From Candidatus Latescibacterota bacterium (lineage in GTDB: Bacteria > Latescibacterota > UBA2968 > UBA8231), in assembly GCA_007571365.1 (NCBI GenBank), contig RKRN01000238.1, positions 1-36,686 of the forward strand: DNA of 36,686 nt. The letters run 5' to 3'. Shown here piece by piece: positions 7,959 through 15,659 of the stretch. The position numbers were made by a program, and so were the translations under genes. Position 1 is the first letter of the stretch, and every line of letters begins with the position of its first letter. A model generated the notes under the pieces. The model was not told the origin of the DNA. It saw only the letters and a list, made by a program, of their open reading frames with translations, and did not search any database.

Positions 7959-7986
7959 TTTGCACTGTAAACGCAACGAGTGCAAA
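7959..7986. promoter_or_regulatory. inverted repeat upstream of the aldolase operon (candidate operator)
   Basis: TTTGCACT (7959-7966) and AGTGCAAA (7979-7986) are perfect 8-bp inverted arms separated by 12 bases. They lie 47-74 bases upstream of the D-threonine-aldolase-like ATG. The arm spacing, about two helix turns centre to centre, is typical of a dimeric repressor operator. No regulator gene is adjacent. It could also form an RNA hairpin. Confidence 0.4.
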
Positions 7987-8033
7987 CTGCAGGAAAGCTG
8001 GAACACGGAGACCGTACAACTATATCTGCCGAT

Positions 8034-8062
8034 TTGACGATGGTCAAAAGAAATTATATTAC
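8034..8062 (+). promoter_or_regulatory. candidate promoter of the two-gene unknown module
   Basis: TTGACG (8034-8039), a 17-base spacer and TATTAC (8057-8062) form a reasonable sigma-70-type promoter. It lies within an A+T-rich stretch upstream of the module. It would give a leader of about 120 bases before the first coupled gene, containing a 42-codon ORF. Confidence 0.4.
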
Positions 8063-8091
8063 TTGACTAACGGACCAAAACTCCCTAGTCA

Positions 8092-8220
8092 ATGACTTCT
8101 GCCGCACCCAAGGACACTGCAGCAGGCGAAACATCTCCAATCAATCGTCTGGTCAAAGAGGCAACCGCATGGTCCGCTATCTGGATTGGTAATGCTGGAT
8201 TTGAACGAACTGGATACTGA
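8092..8220 (+). CDS. small 42-residue ORF upstream of the unknown module
   Basis: ATG 8092 opens a 42-codon frame (begins MTSAAPKDTAAGE, ends FERTGY) that stops with TGA at 8218-8220. It overlaps the start of the next gene in another frame. No clear ribosome binding site precedes it and I recognise no family. It could be an upstream leader peptide coupled to the next gene, or chance. Confidence 0.2.
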   Translation: MTSAAPKDTAAGETSPINRLVKEATAWSAIWIGNAGFERTGY

Positions 8221-8704
8221 CGACATTCCCGGTCTCTCACGAGTAAAGGGCAACGAGTTGGCGGAGGCCGGTGCCGTTTGCCTAGAGTCTCAGGGTCATG
8301 TACAAGGTACTCCCCTTACTGTCCGTGGTAATGCCAACAATAGTTACGAGCTATACTGGTCGCCAGTTACCGACCAAGGCCGCCGGACTTGGAATGACGA
8401 TGAGGAGGCTACCGAAGACGGTGCTGCTGGTATTGCTGTCCTACTGGCAAATCGGGAAATTGGTTACATAGTTGTATTGCGTTCACGAAAGGGGAGCGGA
8501 TTTGATTATTGGCTCGGGGGTGATGTACTGGACTTTAAAGCTAGGATGGAAGTATCCGGCATCCGCAATGGTAATGATAGCCAAGTTAGGACAAGAGTGA
8601 AACAGAAACTACGCCAGATGGATCGGTCGAATGATCAAAAATTACCGGCTTACGCAGTCGTAGTTGAATTCGGGCGGCCACTTGCCGAAATAACAAAGAA
8701 ATGA
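8192..8704 (+). CDS. uncharacterised protein, first gene of a coupled pair
   Basis: This is a 170-residue soluble protein from ATG 8192; the same frame also offers TTG at 8186. It starts LDLNELDTDDIPGL, runs through a central hydrophobic strand (GIAVLLANREIGYIVVLRS) and a conserved-looking GSGFDYWLGG, and then ARMEVSGIRNGNDS. Similar proteins followed by a TPR-type partner occur, as I recall, in scattered bacteria without an assigned function. The GFD...MEVSG arrangement could be a divergent PD-(D/E)xK-like nuclease core, but the expected second-half Lys is Ser, so I do not assign it. The stop overlaps the next ATG as ATGA, so translation is coupled. G+C is clearly lower than in the neighbours, which suggests acquisition by transfer. 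Confidence 0.75.
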   Translation: MLDLNELDTDDIPGLSRVKGNELAEAGAVCLESQGHVQGTPLTVRGNANNSYELYWSPVTDQGRRTWNDDEEATEDGAAGIAVLLANREIGYIVVLRSRKGSGFDYWLGGDVLDFKARMEVSGIRNGNDSQVRTRVKQKLRQMDRSNDQKLPAYAVVVEFGRPLAEITKK

Positions 8705-9831
8705 ACTCAGTTAATGACCTCCACAAAAAAGCCATGGAATGCGCAGACCTCGGCCTTAGAAGAAGGGCGCGTGGCAATGCGAAAGAATCCATAGCGTATT
8801 TTGAGCAGGCACTTCGCTATGAATTGGCTGCTATTGACGAGCTTGACAAAACAGAGGCGTTGGCTTGGGCAGTGTTGCATCGCAGTGCTGGCACCTTGGC
8901 ATTGGATTGCCGGGACTTTCTCCAAGCCGAGAAAATAGTAGCCGCTGCCCTAGCGCATGAACCGCATCCAGAGATTGCGGAGGAGTTGCGTGACCTTTTG
9001 GAGCAGATCTACTTCCAAAGGCACCTCGATCTGAAAGGCATTACTTTGCAGGAGGATGAGATTCAGTTGAGTCTCTCAGGGCAAGAAGTGGGAAATGGTT
9101 TTGTCAACGTGGAGGAAGTATATGAGCGTATCAGCAACTCATCGAAACTGATCCACCGTATCGTTGAGCGAAAGCAAAACCGGCCTTTCCGGGAGAGAGG
9201 GTCTGTGCCAAAAGTAATACGAGAAAATTACCAGACGCTGGTTTCTGTGCCTAGGAGCGGGAGTTTCTCTGTGACGCTTAAGTTCAGCAGGTCACAATTG
9301 TCTTTTTCGGGAATGCTTGAGACGACTGCTATCATCGACGAGTTCATGGATTTACTTGCATTGATCAATAGCTCCCGCATAATCGAAATACAGAAGCTCA
9401 TTCCTGACCCTGCTTATCTGCGGAACTTCTTTGGTTTGGCAAAAAGAATTGCGCCCGATGGCGAACGAATCAGTCAGGTAGGTTTCACCGCAATTCGCGA
9501 TGGAGTACAACGGTCTGTAGGGCTTACCATGCCAGCGGCGGAACTTCCATCACCTCGGTCAGAAATGTCATCGTTGCCGCGGGTCGAGCCGCAGCAGACT
9601 CCAAACGAGCCTGTAGAAGTACGCGGGATATTACGCCATGCGGATGCGATGCTCGAAGACAGCAATGTCATACAAGTTATTGATGATAACAAAAAACACA
9701 CCGTACAGGTGCCACAGGGTATGATGAATGACATCGTGCGTCCTATGTGGGATTTGCACGTAGTAATACAAGGTATACGCACTGGCGGAGATATTATACT
9801 GGAAGACATCTGGCCAGGCGACTCGGCTTGA
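8701..9831 (+). CDS. uncharacterised TPR-containing protein, second gene of a coupled pair
   Basis: This 376-residue soluble protein has an N-terminal third (residues about 5-105) of paired amphipathic helices of TPR type: KESIAYFEQALRYELAAI, ALAWAVLHRSAGTLALDCRDF and AEKIVAAALAHEPHPEIAEEL. The middle part (about 115-285) is mixed alpha/beta, with conserved-looking DPAYLRNFFGLAKRIAPDG followed by a beta-strand region. A Ser/Pro-rich linker (about 286-305) leads to a small C-terminal beta domain starting EVRGILRHAD. I do not recognise a catalytic motif. The ATG overlaps the stop of the preceding gene by four bases, so the two products are probably made in step and may bind each other. One 60-base line at its start counts to 47% G+C, against about 60% or more around it. 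Confidence 0.8.
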   Translation: MNSVNDLHKKAMECADLGLRRRARGNAKESIAYFEQALRYELAAIDELDKTEALAWAVLHRSAGTLALDCRDFLQAEKIVAAALAHEPHPEIAEELRDLLEQIYFQRHLDLKGITLQEDEIQLSLSGQEVGNGFVNVEEVYERISNSSKLIHRIVERKQNRPFRERGSVPKVIRENYQTLVSVPRSGSFSVTLKFSRSQLSFSGMLETTAIIDEFMDLLALINSSRIIEIQKLIPDPAYLRNFFGLAKRIAPDGERISQVGFTAIRDGVQRSVGLTMPAAELPSPRSEMSSLPRVEPQQTPNEPVEVRGILRHADAMLEDSNVIQVIDDNKKHTVQVPQGMMNDIVRPMWDLHVVIQGIRTGGDIILEDIWPGDSA

Positions 9832-9919
9832 AGTTGCTGAATTACCTCACATCCTTTATCACCCTCCCAATCCCGCCGCAGAAATTGACGCGATTGTATT
9901 CCTTGTCTTTTGTTGCAAG

Positions 9920-10444
9920 ATGCCCATGGATCTCCAGCCCTCCACGCCGGCCGCCTTAGTCTGCGCGATATTGGCCGACTCCGCCGAGACGCTCGCCGCG
10001 GCCAAAGAACGCCTCGCCGAATGCTTCGGCCCCCTACGTACGGCCAGTGCGACCTATGATTTTGACTTCACCGCGTACTACGCAGCGGAAATGGGCGCCG
10101 GGCTGTGCAAACAGCTCGCGTGCTTTGCCGAGCGGATTGATCCCGCCGAACTAGCGGCCGTCAAGGCGCAGACTATGGTGCTGGAGCGGGCGATGAGCCG
10201 AGGGCGGTGCCGCCGCGCCAATATCGACCCGGGACTGCTGTCGATTGAGAGCTTAGTGTTGGCCACGACCAAGTGCGCTGGCCACCGGGTGTGCATTGCC
10301 CCGCAGCTCTACGCCGAAGTGACCTTGCTCTATCAGCGCGGACGCTACCGGCCTTTGGAGTGGACGTACCCGGACTACCGGGGCGATGCAGTACAGCGGT
10401 TTTTGCTCGAGGTGCGGCCTTGGCTGCTGGCCGAGCGCAGCTGA
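9920..10444 (+). CDS. DUF4416 family protein
   Basis: This 174-residue protein has the DUF4416 family pattern. Features are an N-terminal strand, FDFTAYYAAEMG at about residues 46-57, a central AVKAQTMVLE, the conserved NIDPGLLSIESLVLATTK, AEVTLLY, and near the end WTYPDYRGD. The family is common in Desulfobacterota, Nitrospirota and FCB-type bacteria, and I know of no established function. A second in-frame ATG at 9926 could be the real start; neither has a strong Shine-Dalgarno. The 88-base gap before it shows nothing. The gene converges on prpC; both stop codons lie inside one inverted repeat. Confidence 0.85.
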   Translation: MPMDLQPSTPAALVCAILADSAETLAAAKERLAECFGPLRTASATYDFDFTAYYAAEMGAGLCKQLACFAERIDPAELAAVKAQTMVLERAMSRGRCRRANIDPGLLSIESLVLATTKCAGHRVCIAPQLYAEVTLLYQRGRYRPLEWTYPDYRGDAVQRFLLEVRPWLLAERS

Positions 10445-10457
10445 GCTCAGCCGCGCT
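10434..10457. repeat. inverted repeat at convergent gene ends
   Basis: A 24-base near-perfect palindrome (11 of 12 pairs, mismatch A10439/C10452) is centred at 10445/10446. It contains TGA of the DUF4416 gene (10442-10444) and the stop of prpC (10447-10449, other strand). It may act as a two-way transcription barrier, though neither side has a U-tract. Confidence 0.4.
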
Positions 10458-11577
10458 GGCCGAGCGCGACAAGTGGGCGGTGCTCCGGCCCGGTGTAGAG
10501 GTGGTTGGGGCGGATGAGCCGATTGGCGTCGTGCTGTTCGATCACGTGCGCCGCCCAGCCCACTACGCGGCTGGCCACGAAGATGGGGGTGTAAAGCGGG
10601 ATCGGGATGCCCATCATGTAGTAGGTGTACGCGCAGGGGAAATCGACGTTGGGAAAGATGCCTTTTTCTCGCATCATGGTCGCTTCGACCACATCGGCTA
10701 GGTCGGGCCACTTGGCGTCGCCGACAGCAGCGGCGATCTGGCGACCCACCTTTTTCATCGTCGGCACCCGCGAGTCGCCGCTTTTGTATTCCCGATGGCC
10801 AAAGCCCATGATCTTCTTCTTTTGCGCCAGCGCGTCCAGCACCCACTGCTCGGCTGCCGCGGGCGAATCTACCCCCAAGAGCATCTGCATGGCCGCCTCG
10901 TTGGCACCGCCGTGCAAGGGGCCGTGCAGGGCACCGATGGCCGCAGTTATGGCGGCGTATATGTCGGCGAGGGTGGAAGCTACGACCCGGGCGGTAAACG
11001 TGGAGGCGTTGTATCCGTGCTCGGCGTAGAGGATCAGCGAAGTGTTCATGGCCTCTACTTCGTACTCGGGCGGTTTTGCGCCGCGCAGCATATAGAGCAA
11101 ATTGGCTGCGTGATCCAACTCGGCACTGGGAGCTACCGGCGCTAGGCCCTGCGAGAAGCGATAGCCATAGGCGAGTGCAGTGGGAATTTTGGCCAGCAAG
11201 CGCACGGATTTACGCACATTGGCGTCGTGGCTGTTGTCGGGGGTTTCGGCGTCGAAAAACGCCAGGGCCGATACGGCCGTGCGCAACAGGTCCATGGGGT
11301 GGGCGTCCGCTGGCGCGGAGCGCAACAGGTCGACCACCGGGCCGGGCAAGTCGCGCTGCGAGCGCAGTTGTTGGTTGAAGGCCGCCAACTTGGCGACTGT
11401 TGGCAACTCGCCGTAGAGCAACAAGTAGGCGACCTCTTCGTAGCGGGCGTTCTCGGTCAGTTCGACTAGGTCGTAGCCGTACAGGATCAGGCGGTTGATA
11501 TCGACATCAATGCGCGACAGGGCGGACTCGCCGGCGATGACGCCTTCGAGACCGGGGCTATAGGATTTTTCGGTCAT
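10447..11577 (-). CDS. prpC: 2-methylcitrate synthase / citrate synthase (type II short form)
   Basis: This 376-residue cytoplasmic enzyme condenses an acyl-CoA (propionyl- or acetyl-CoA) with oxaloacetate. Family residues are in place: His187 in AEHGYNAST, His222 in LHGPLHGGANE, His261 in GFGHREYK and the catalytic Asp312 in NVDFPCAYTYY. The length fits the short citrate/methylcitrate synthases of about 370-380 residues rather than the 430-residue E. coli GltA type. prpB is just upstream on the same strand, which favours the methylcitrate role; citrate synthase activity, or both, remains possible. No prpD or acnB-like gene is present here. The ATG at 11577 follows AGGGACG and overlaps the end of a small ribbon-helix-helix-like ORF. 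It ends the long minus-strand gene run. Confidence 0.9.
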   Translation of the reverse strand: MTEKSYSPGLEGVIAGESALSRIDVDINRLILYGYDLVELTENARYEEVAYLLLYGELPTVAKLAAFNQQLRSQRDLPGPVVDLLRSAPADAHPMDLLRTAVSALAFFDAETPDNSHDANVRKSVRLLAKIPTALAYGYRFSQGLAPVAPSAELDHAANLLYMLRGAKPPEYEVEAMNTSLILYAEHGYNASTFTARVVASTLADIYAAITAAIGALHGPLHGGANEAAMQMLLGVDSPAAAEQWVLDALAQKKKIMGFGHREYKSGDSRVPTMKKVGRQIAAAVGDAKWPDLADVVEATMMREKGIFPNVDFPCAYTYYMMGIPIPLYTPIFVASRVVGWAAHVIEQHDANRLIRPNHLYTGPEHRPLVALGQRG

Positions 11578-11818
11578 TGTTCGTCCCTTTTTGCGGGGAG
11601 TAGGTTAGCCTAGCTATATCTTGCCGCAACCCTTGCCCAATGTAGAATTTAAGTAACGCTTGGACCGACATGTCTCGGCTGGCTGCGACCTGTTTGAGGG
11701 AATTAAGAGCGTCCTTTGGAATTTTCATGGATACTGCTTCCGTCTCTCGTGGACGAAACTTGAGATCGAACCTTTCGCTCCGGCTAGCTTCAGGCTTCTT
11801 GATAAGACTTCCTCTCAT
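11558..11818 (-). CDS. small ribbon-helix-helix-like (CopG/antitoxin-type) protein, probably 3'-truncated
   Basis: The frame encodes 86 residues from ATG 11818; GTG 11830 would add four. The core AVSMKIPKDALNSLKQVAASRDMSVQALLKFYIGQGLR is split here as AVSMKIPKDALNSLKQ and DMSVQALLKFYIGQGLRQD. It looks like a beta strand plus two helices of the ribbon-helix-helix family of DNA-binding antitoxins. In relatives, as I recall, the protein continues past RQDxARL. Here the last 15 residues (starting TYSPQKG) read through the leader of prpC, so the gene seems cut by a rearrangement. Its end overlaps prpC by 20 bases. No partner toxin is adjacent. It lies in a lower-G+C pocket between prpB and prpC. 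Confidence 0.5.
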   Translation of the reverse strand: MRGSLIKKPEASRSERFDLKFRPRETEAVSMKIPKDALNSLKQVAASRDMSVQALLKFYIGQGLRQDIARLTYSPQKGTNNDRKIL

Positions 11819-11866
11819 GTGGCGTCGCACGACGTGCAGATATGATACGAGTCCGTTCAGGTCGCT

Positions 11867-12769
11867 CTATATAGACGACGGAAAACGGTCGGCCAACGCC
11901 GCGTCGAGCTGGGTGTACTCGTCGTAGCCGAGCAGTTCGTAGAGCTCGTCGCGCGTCTGCATCTGCCCGAGGGCCCCTTCTAAAGTGCCCTTTTCCTTGA
12001 GTTCGCGGAACAGCCCTTCAACGGCCTTCATCATCGTGCGGAACGCGCTCATTGGGAAAATCACGAGGCAGTAGCCCAGGGCGGCGAACTCGGCGACCGA
12101 TAGGTACGGCGACTTGCCGAATTCGGTCATGTTGGCCAACAGCGGGCCTTTGACTTGCTCGGCGTAGCGGGCGAATTCCTCGGTGCTCTGCATGGCTTCG
12201 GGAAAGACCGCGTCTGCGCCGGCTGCCAAGTAGCGCTGGCCGCGCTCAACGCTCTGAGCAAAGCCCTCAACCGCACGGGCGTCGCAGCGGGCGATGATTG
12301 TGAAGTCCGGATCTTGCCGCGCCGCGCAAGCGGCGGCGATCTTGCGCTCCATTTCCGCGACCCCGATTAGGGCCTTGCCGTCGAGGTGACCACAGCGCTT
12401 GGGCATTACTTGGTCCTCTAAGTGCAACCCGGCCAAGCCCTCGCGCTCGTACGCACGCACTGTGCGCATCACCTGCCAGACCTCGCCAAAGCCGGTGTCG
12501 GCATCGCATATACAGGGCAGCTGCACGGCGTTGGCAATGTAGCCAGCTTGCCGCGCCATTTCGTCCATGCCCAACAGGCCGACGTCTGGGTAGCCGGCCG
12601 TGCCGTTGGCCAGCCCGGCCCCGGAAATGTACACGGCCTCAAACCCGATGCGCTCGGCCAGCATGGCCACGGGCGCGTTGAAAGCACCGGGCAAGGCCAG
12701 GGTCTTCTCGGCCATTAGGCGGCGCAAGGTGCGCGGCTTGGACTCGGCGAGTGCCGGGTTGAGTAGCAT
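11867..12769 (-). CDS. prpB: 2-methylisocitrate lyase (isocitrate lyase/PEP mutase family)
   Basis: This 300-residue barrel enzyme cleaves 2-methylisocitrate to pyruvate and succinate in the methylcitrate cycle. The catalytic loop Lys124-Arg-Cys-Gly-His128 is the isocitrate-lyase-family signature. The Mg2+ site is in CDADTGFG (Asp89, Asp91). The C-terminal MSAFRTMMKA resembles PrpB. ATG 12769 lies three bases after the purA stop, so it is translated from the same message. prpC follows after the small ribbon-helix-helix ORF, supporting a propionate role. The family also holds oxaloacetate decarboxylases and carboxyphosphonoenolpyruvate mutases, so the substrate assignment rests mainly on the neighbour and the KRCGH motif. 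Confidence 0.88.
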   Translation of the reverse strand: MLLNPALAESKPRTLRRLMAEKTLALPGAFNAPVAMLAERIGFEAVYISGAGLANGTAGYPDVGLLGMDEMARQAGYIANAVQLPCICDADTGFGEVWQVMRTVRAYEREGLAGLHLEDQVMPKRCGHLDGKALIGVAEMERKIAAACAARQDPDFTIIARCDARAVEGFAQSVERGQRYLAAGADAVFPEAMQSTEEFARYAEQVKGPLLANMTEFGKSPYLSVAEFAALGYCLVIFPMSAFRTMMKAVEGLFRELKEKGTLEGALGQMQTRDELYELLGYDEYTQLDAALADRFPSSI

Positions 12770-12772
12770 GGC

Positions 12773-14053
12773 TTAGGCGAGGGAAATGGTGGCTTCGCGC
12801 TCTGGCCCTACGGAAATCAGGGAGACTGGTGCGCGGCTCAGCTCGGCGACCCGCTCCACGTAAGCCTGCGCTTGCGGCGGCAGGTCGTCAAAACAGCGGG
12901 CAGCGGTAGTCGGAGCGCACCAGCCAGCCATCTCTTGGTAAATCGGCTCGCATTGGTCGAGCACCTGCGGGTCGGCGGGGAACTCCTCCAGCACTTGGTC
13001 GCCACAGCGATAGCCAATGCCCAGCTTGAGACGCTCGCATTGGTCGAGGACATCGAGCCGCGTCAGGGCGATGCTGGTCAGGCCGTTGATGCGCGTCGAA
13101 ACCCGCAAAATGGCGGCGTCGAACCAGCCGCAGCGCCGCGGCCGGCCGGTGGTGGCTCCGTACTCGCGCCCCAAGGCGCGCAGACGCTCGCCTTCTTCGC
13201 CCAATAACTCGGTGGGAAAAGGCCCGTTGCCCACTCGCGTGGTGTACGCTTTAGCCACGCCGACGACCTCGTCGATCCGCGTCGGGCCCATGCCAGTGCC
13301 GGTGCAGGCCCCACCGGCCGTGGTGTTCGAGGAAGTGACGTAGGGATAGGTGCCGTGGTCGATGTCGAGCAAGGTCCCTTGCGCCCCTTCGCAGAGGACC
13401 GTTTGGCCTTGGTCGAGGGCTTGGTTGAGTAAGACCGAGGTGTCGGCCACATAAGGGGCGAGCCGCTGGCCATAGCCGATGTAGGCGTCGATGATGGGCC
13501 CGGCCTCCAGCGGCTCTTGGCCAAAGACCTTGGTCAAAATCTCGTTTTTAGCGCGGATGCTGGCGCGGAGCTTGTCGCGCAAACGCGCCGGATTGCACAA
13601 GTCCATGACGCGTACCCCGTGGCTGCGCTCGACTTTGTCGCGGTACGCCGGGCCGATGCCGCGGCCAGTCGTGCCGATGGCGACGCCGTTTTTGCTCTCT
13701 TCGCCGGCCTTTTCCAAGACCTTGTGGTAGGGCATGACGACGTGGGCGACTTGGCTGAGAAAGAAGCGGCCCGCCACTGAAAAGCCCTTGGCCTCCAACT
13801 CGGCGATCTCATCGAGCATGGTGGCTGGATCGACGACCACCCCGTTGCCCACCACGCAGACTTTATCTTCGTGCATGATGCCGGAGGGGATGGTGTGGAA
13901 GATGAACTCGGTGTCGCCGGTGACGACCGTGTGGCCGGCGTTGGCTCCGCCTTGATAGCGCACCACCACGTCGGCGGCCGACGTGAGGTAATCGACGATT
14001 TTGGCTTTGCCTTCGTCGCCCCACTGCGCTCCTAGTACTATTTTTGCGGGCAT
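12773..14053 (-). CDS. purA: adenylosuccinate synthetase
   Basis: This 426-residue enzyme makes adenylosuccinate from IMP, aspartate and GTP, the first committed step to AMP. The N-terminal GAQWGDEGKAK places catalytic Asp13, and His41 is in NAGHT, both at family positions. The IMP-binding stretch IGTTGRGIGPAYRDK and GCEGAQGTLLDIDHGTYP-type signature (here CEGAQGTLLDIDHGTYPYV) are intact. The GTP loop normally reads GDEGKGK; here Gly is replaced by Ala17. ATG 14053 follows GGGAG at good spacing. It lies 15 bases after serA and three bases before prpB. Confidence 0.97.
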   Translation of the reverse strand: MPAKIVLGAQWGDEGKAKIVDYLTSAADVVVRYQGGANAGHTVVTGDTEFIFHTIPSGIMHEDKVCVVGNGVVVDPATMLDEIAELEAKGFSVAGRFFLSQVAHVVMPYHKVLEKAGEESKNGVAIGTTGRGIGPAYRDKVERSHGVRVMDLCNPARLRDKLRASIRAKNEILTKVFGQEPLEAGPIIDAYIGYGQRLAPYVADTSVLLNQALDQGQTVLCEGAQGTLLDIDHGTYPYVTSSNTTAGGACTGTGMGPTRIDEVVGVAKAYTTRVGNGPFPTELLGEEGERLRALGREYGATTGRPRRCGWFDAAILRVSTRINGLTSIALTRLDVLDQCERLKLGIGYRCGDQVLEEFPADPQVLDQCEPIYQEMAGWCAPTTAARCFDDLPPQAQAYVERVAELSRAPVSLISVGPEREATISLA

Positions 14054-14068
14054 GGCGTACTCCCGTGC

Positions 14069-15649
14069 TTAAAGACTGACTTGTTTGGCCCAGGAGATGT
14101 ACTCCCGAGCGAGAATATCGTCAACTACGTCGGAGGTAATCGGGTCGTCGACGTTGAGGATGGTCAGGGCTTGGCCGCCCATTTGGCGACGTCCGCACGA
14201 CATTTGGGCGATGTTGACGTTGTGGCTACCCATGACCGTGCCGATTTGGCCGATGATGCCTGGGACATCGTCGTTGACGTAAAAGAGCATGTGCCCCGCT
14301 GGAACGGCGTCGAAAATGTACTCGTCGAGATGCACCAAGCGCGGGTCGCTCTTGCCGAAGATCGTACCCGCGAGCAGGCGCTGCCCCTTGTTGGTGTGAT
14401 ACACCACGGTGATGAGGCTGGCGTAGTCCTCGTGCTCGCTGCTGATCCGCTCATCGACTTGCACGCCGCGCTCCTGCGCGAAAAGCAGCGCATTGACCAC
14501 GTTGACGGCCGCGTCCGAGATGGTTCCCATAATGCCCTTGAGTACGGCCGAAGTCAGCGGCGGAGTCGGGTAGGTGGTTACATCGCCTTGGTATTCGATG
14601 GTGATGCGCTCTAGCTGTCCTTCGCCGAGCTGAGCTTGCAGGCGCCCTAGCCGCTCGGCGAGCACGAGATAGGGCTGGAGTTTGCCGTGGATTTCGGGAT
14701 CGAGCGAAGGAGCGTTGACCGCGTTGCGAACGACGCGGCCCATCAGCACGTCGCCTACTTGCTCGGCCACCTGCAAGGCGACATTGGCTTGGGCTTCTTT
14801 GGTGGAGGCCGCCAAGTGCGGTGTGCAGATCACGCGGTCATCTACTAAGAGGTCCACGAGGGTCGGCGGCTCCTCCTCAAAGACGTCGAAGGCCGCCCCA
14901 GCGACTTTGCCCGAGTGCAAGCCGCGCAGCAGGGCGGCTTCGTCCACGATGCCGCCGCGGGCGCAGTTGATGAGATAAACCCCGTCCTTGCACTGGGCGA
15001 TCTGGGCGTCGGAAATCAGGTGCCGGGTCTGGTCGCTGAGATGGGTGTGGACGGTGATGAAATCTGCGGTAGCGTAGATTTCGTTGAGGGACGCCAGATG
15101 CGCCCCGTAGGAGAGAGCCATCTCTTGGCCGATGTAGGGATCGTAGCCGAGGACCTTCATGTGAAAGGCCGCGGCGCGCACGGCCACCTCCCGCCCCACG
15201 CGGCCCAAGCCGATCACGGCGAGGGTCTTACCGGCTAGCTCGACGCCGACGAATTGGCTTCGCTCCCACAACCCCTTTTTAAGGGAGGCTGCCGCCTGCG
15301 GGATGTGCCGCGCAAGGGAGGCTATGAGCGCGAAGGTGTGCTCGGCGGTCGACAGGGAATTGCCGCCCGGAGTGTTCATGACGATGACGCCGTGGCGCGT
15401 TGCCGCCTCTACGTCGATGTTGTCGAAGCCCGTGCCAGCGCGGCCAATGACCCGGAGGCGCGAGCCCGCGGCGAGCACCGCGGCTGTCACCTCGGTGGCG
15501 CTGCGCACGACGAGCCCCTCGTAGTCGCCGATGCAGTCTAGGAGTGCGTGCGGCGACAAGCCACTGCACACATCTACTGCGATCCCGTCATTGGCTTCGA
15601 GAATCTCGACGCAGCGGGGGTCCATCTCGTCGCTAATCAGTACTTTCAA
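14069..15649 (-). CDS. serA: D-3-phosphoglycerate dehydrogenase with C-terminal ACT domain
   Basis: This 526-residue enzyme oxidises 3-phosphoglycerate to phosphohydroxypyruvate, the entry to serine synthesis. The NAD motif GLGRVG is at residues 147-152. Catalytic Arg231 (NCARGG), Glu260 (FEEEPP) and His278 (CTPHLA) are present. After the catalytic domain comes an intervening domain of about 120 residues (ASB type) and a final ACT domain (about 450-526, VNDDVPGIIGQIGTVMGSHNVN split across strands), the long type found in Bacillus and actinobacteria. The ACT domain usually binds serine for feedback control. The start codon is TTG at 15649 after AAGAGG; no better start exists. It follows engB by 10 bases. 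Confidence 0.96.
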   Translation of the reverse strand: MKVLISDEMDPRCVEILEANDGIAVDVCSGLSPHALLDCIGDYEGLVVRSATEVTAAVLAAGSRLRVIGRAGTGFDNIDVEAATRHGVIVMNTPGGNSLSTAEHTFALIASLARHIPQAAASLKKGLWERSQFVGVELAGKTLAVIGLGRVGREVAVRAAAFHMKVLGYDPYIGQEMALSYGAHLASLNEIYATADFITVHTHLSDQTRHLISDAQIAQCKDGVYLINCARGGIVDEAALLRGLHSGKVAGAAFDVFEEEPPTLVDLLVDDRVICTPHLAASTKEAQANVALQVAEQVGDVLMGRVVRNAVNAPSLDPEIHGKLQPYLVLAERLGRLQAQLGEGQLERITIEYQGDVTTYPTPPLTSAVLKGIMGTISDAAVNVVNALLFAQERGVQVDERISSEHEDYASLITVVYHTNKGQRLLAGTIFGKSDPRLVHLDEYIFDAVPAGHMLFYVNDDVPGIIGQIGTVMGSHNVNIAQMSCGRRQMGGQALTILNVDDPITSDVVDDILAREYISWAKQVSL

Positions 15650-15659
15650 AGGGGCCTCT

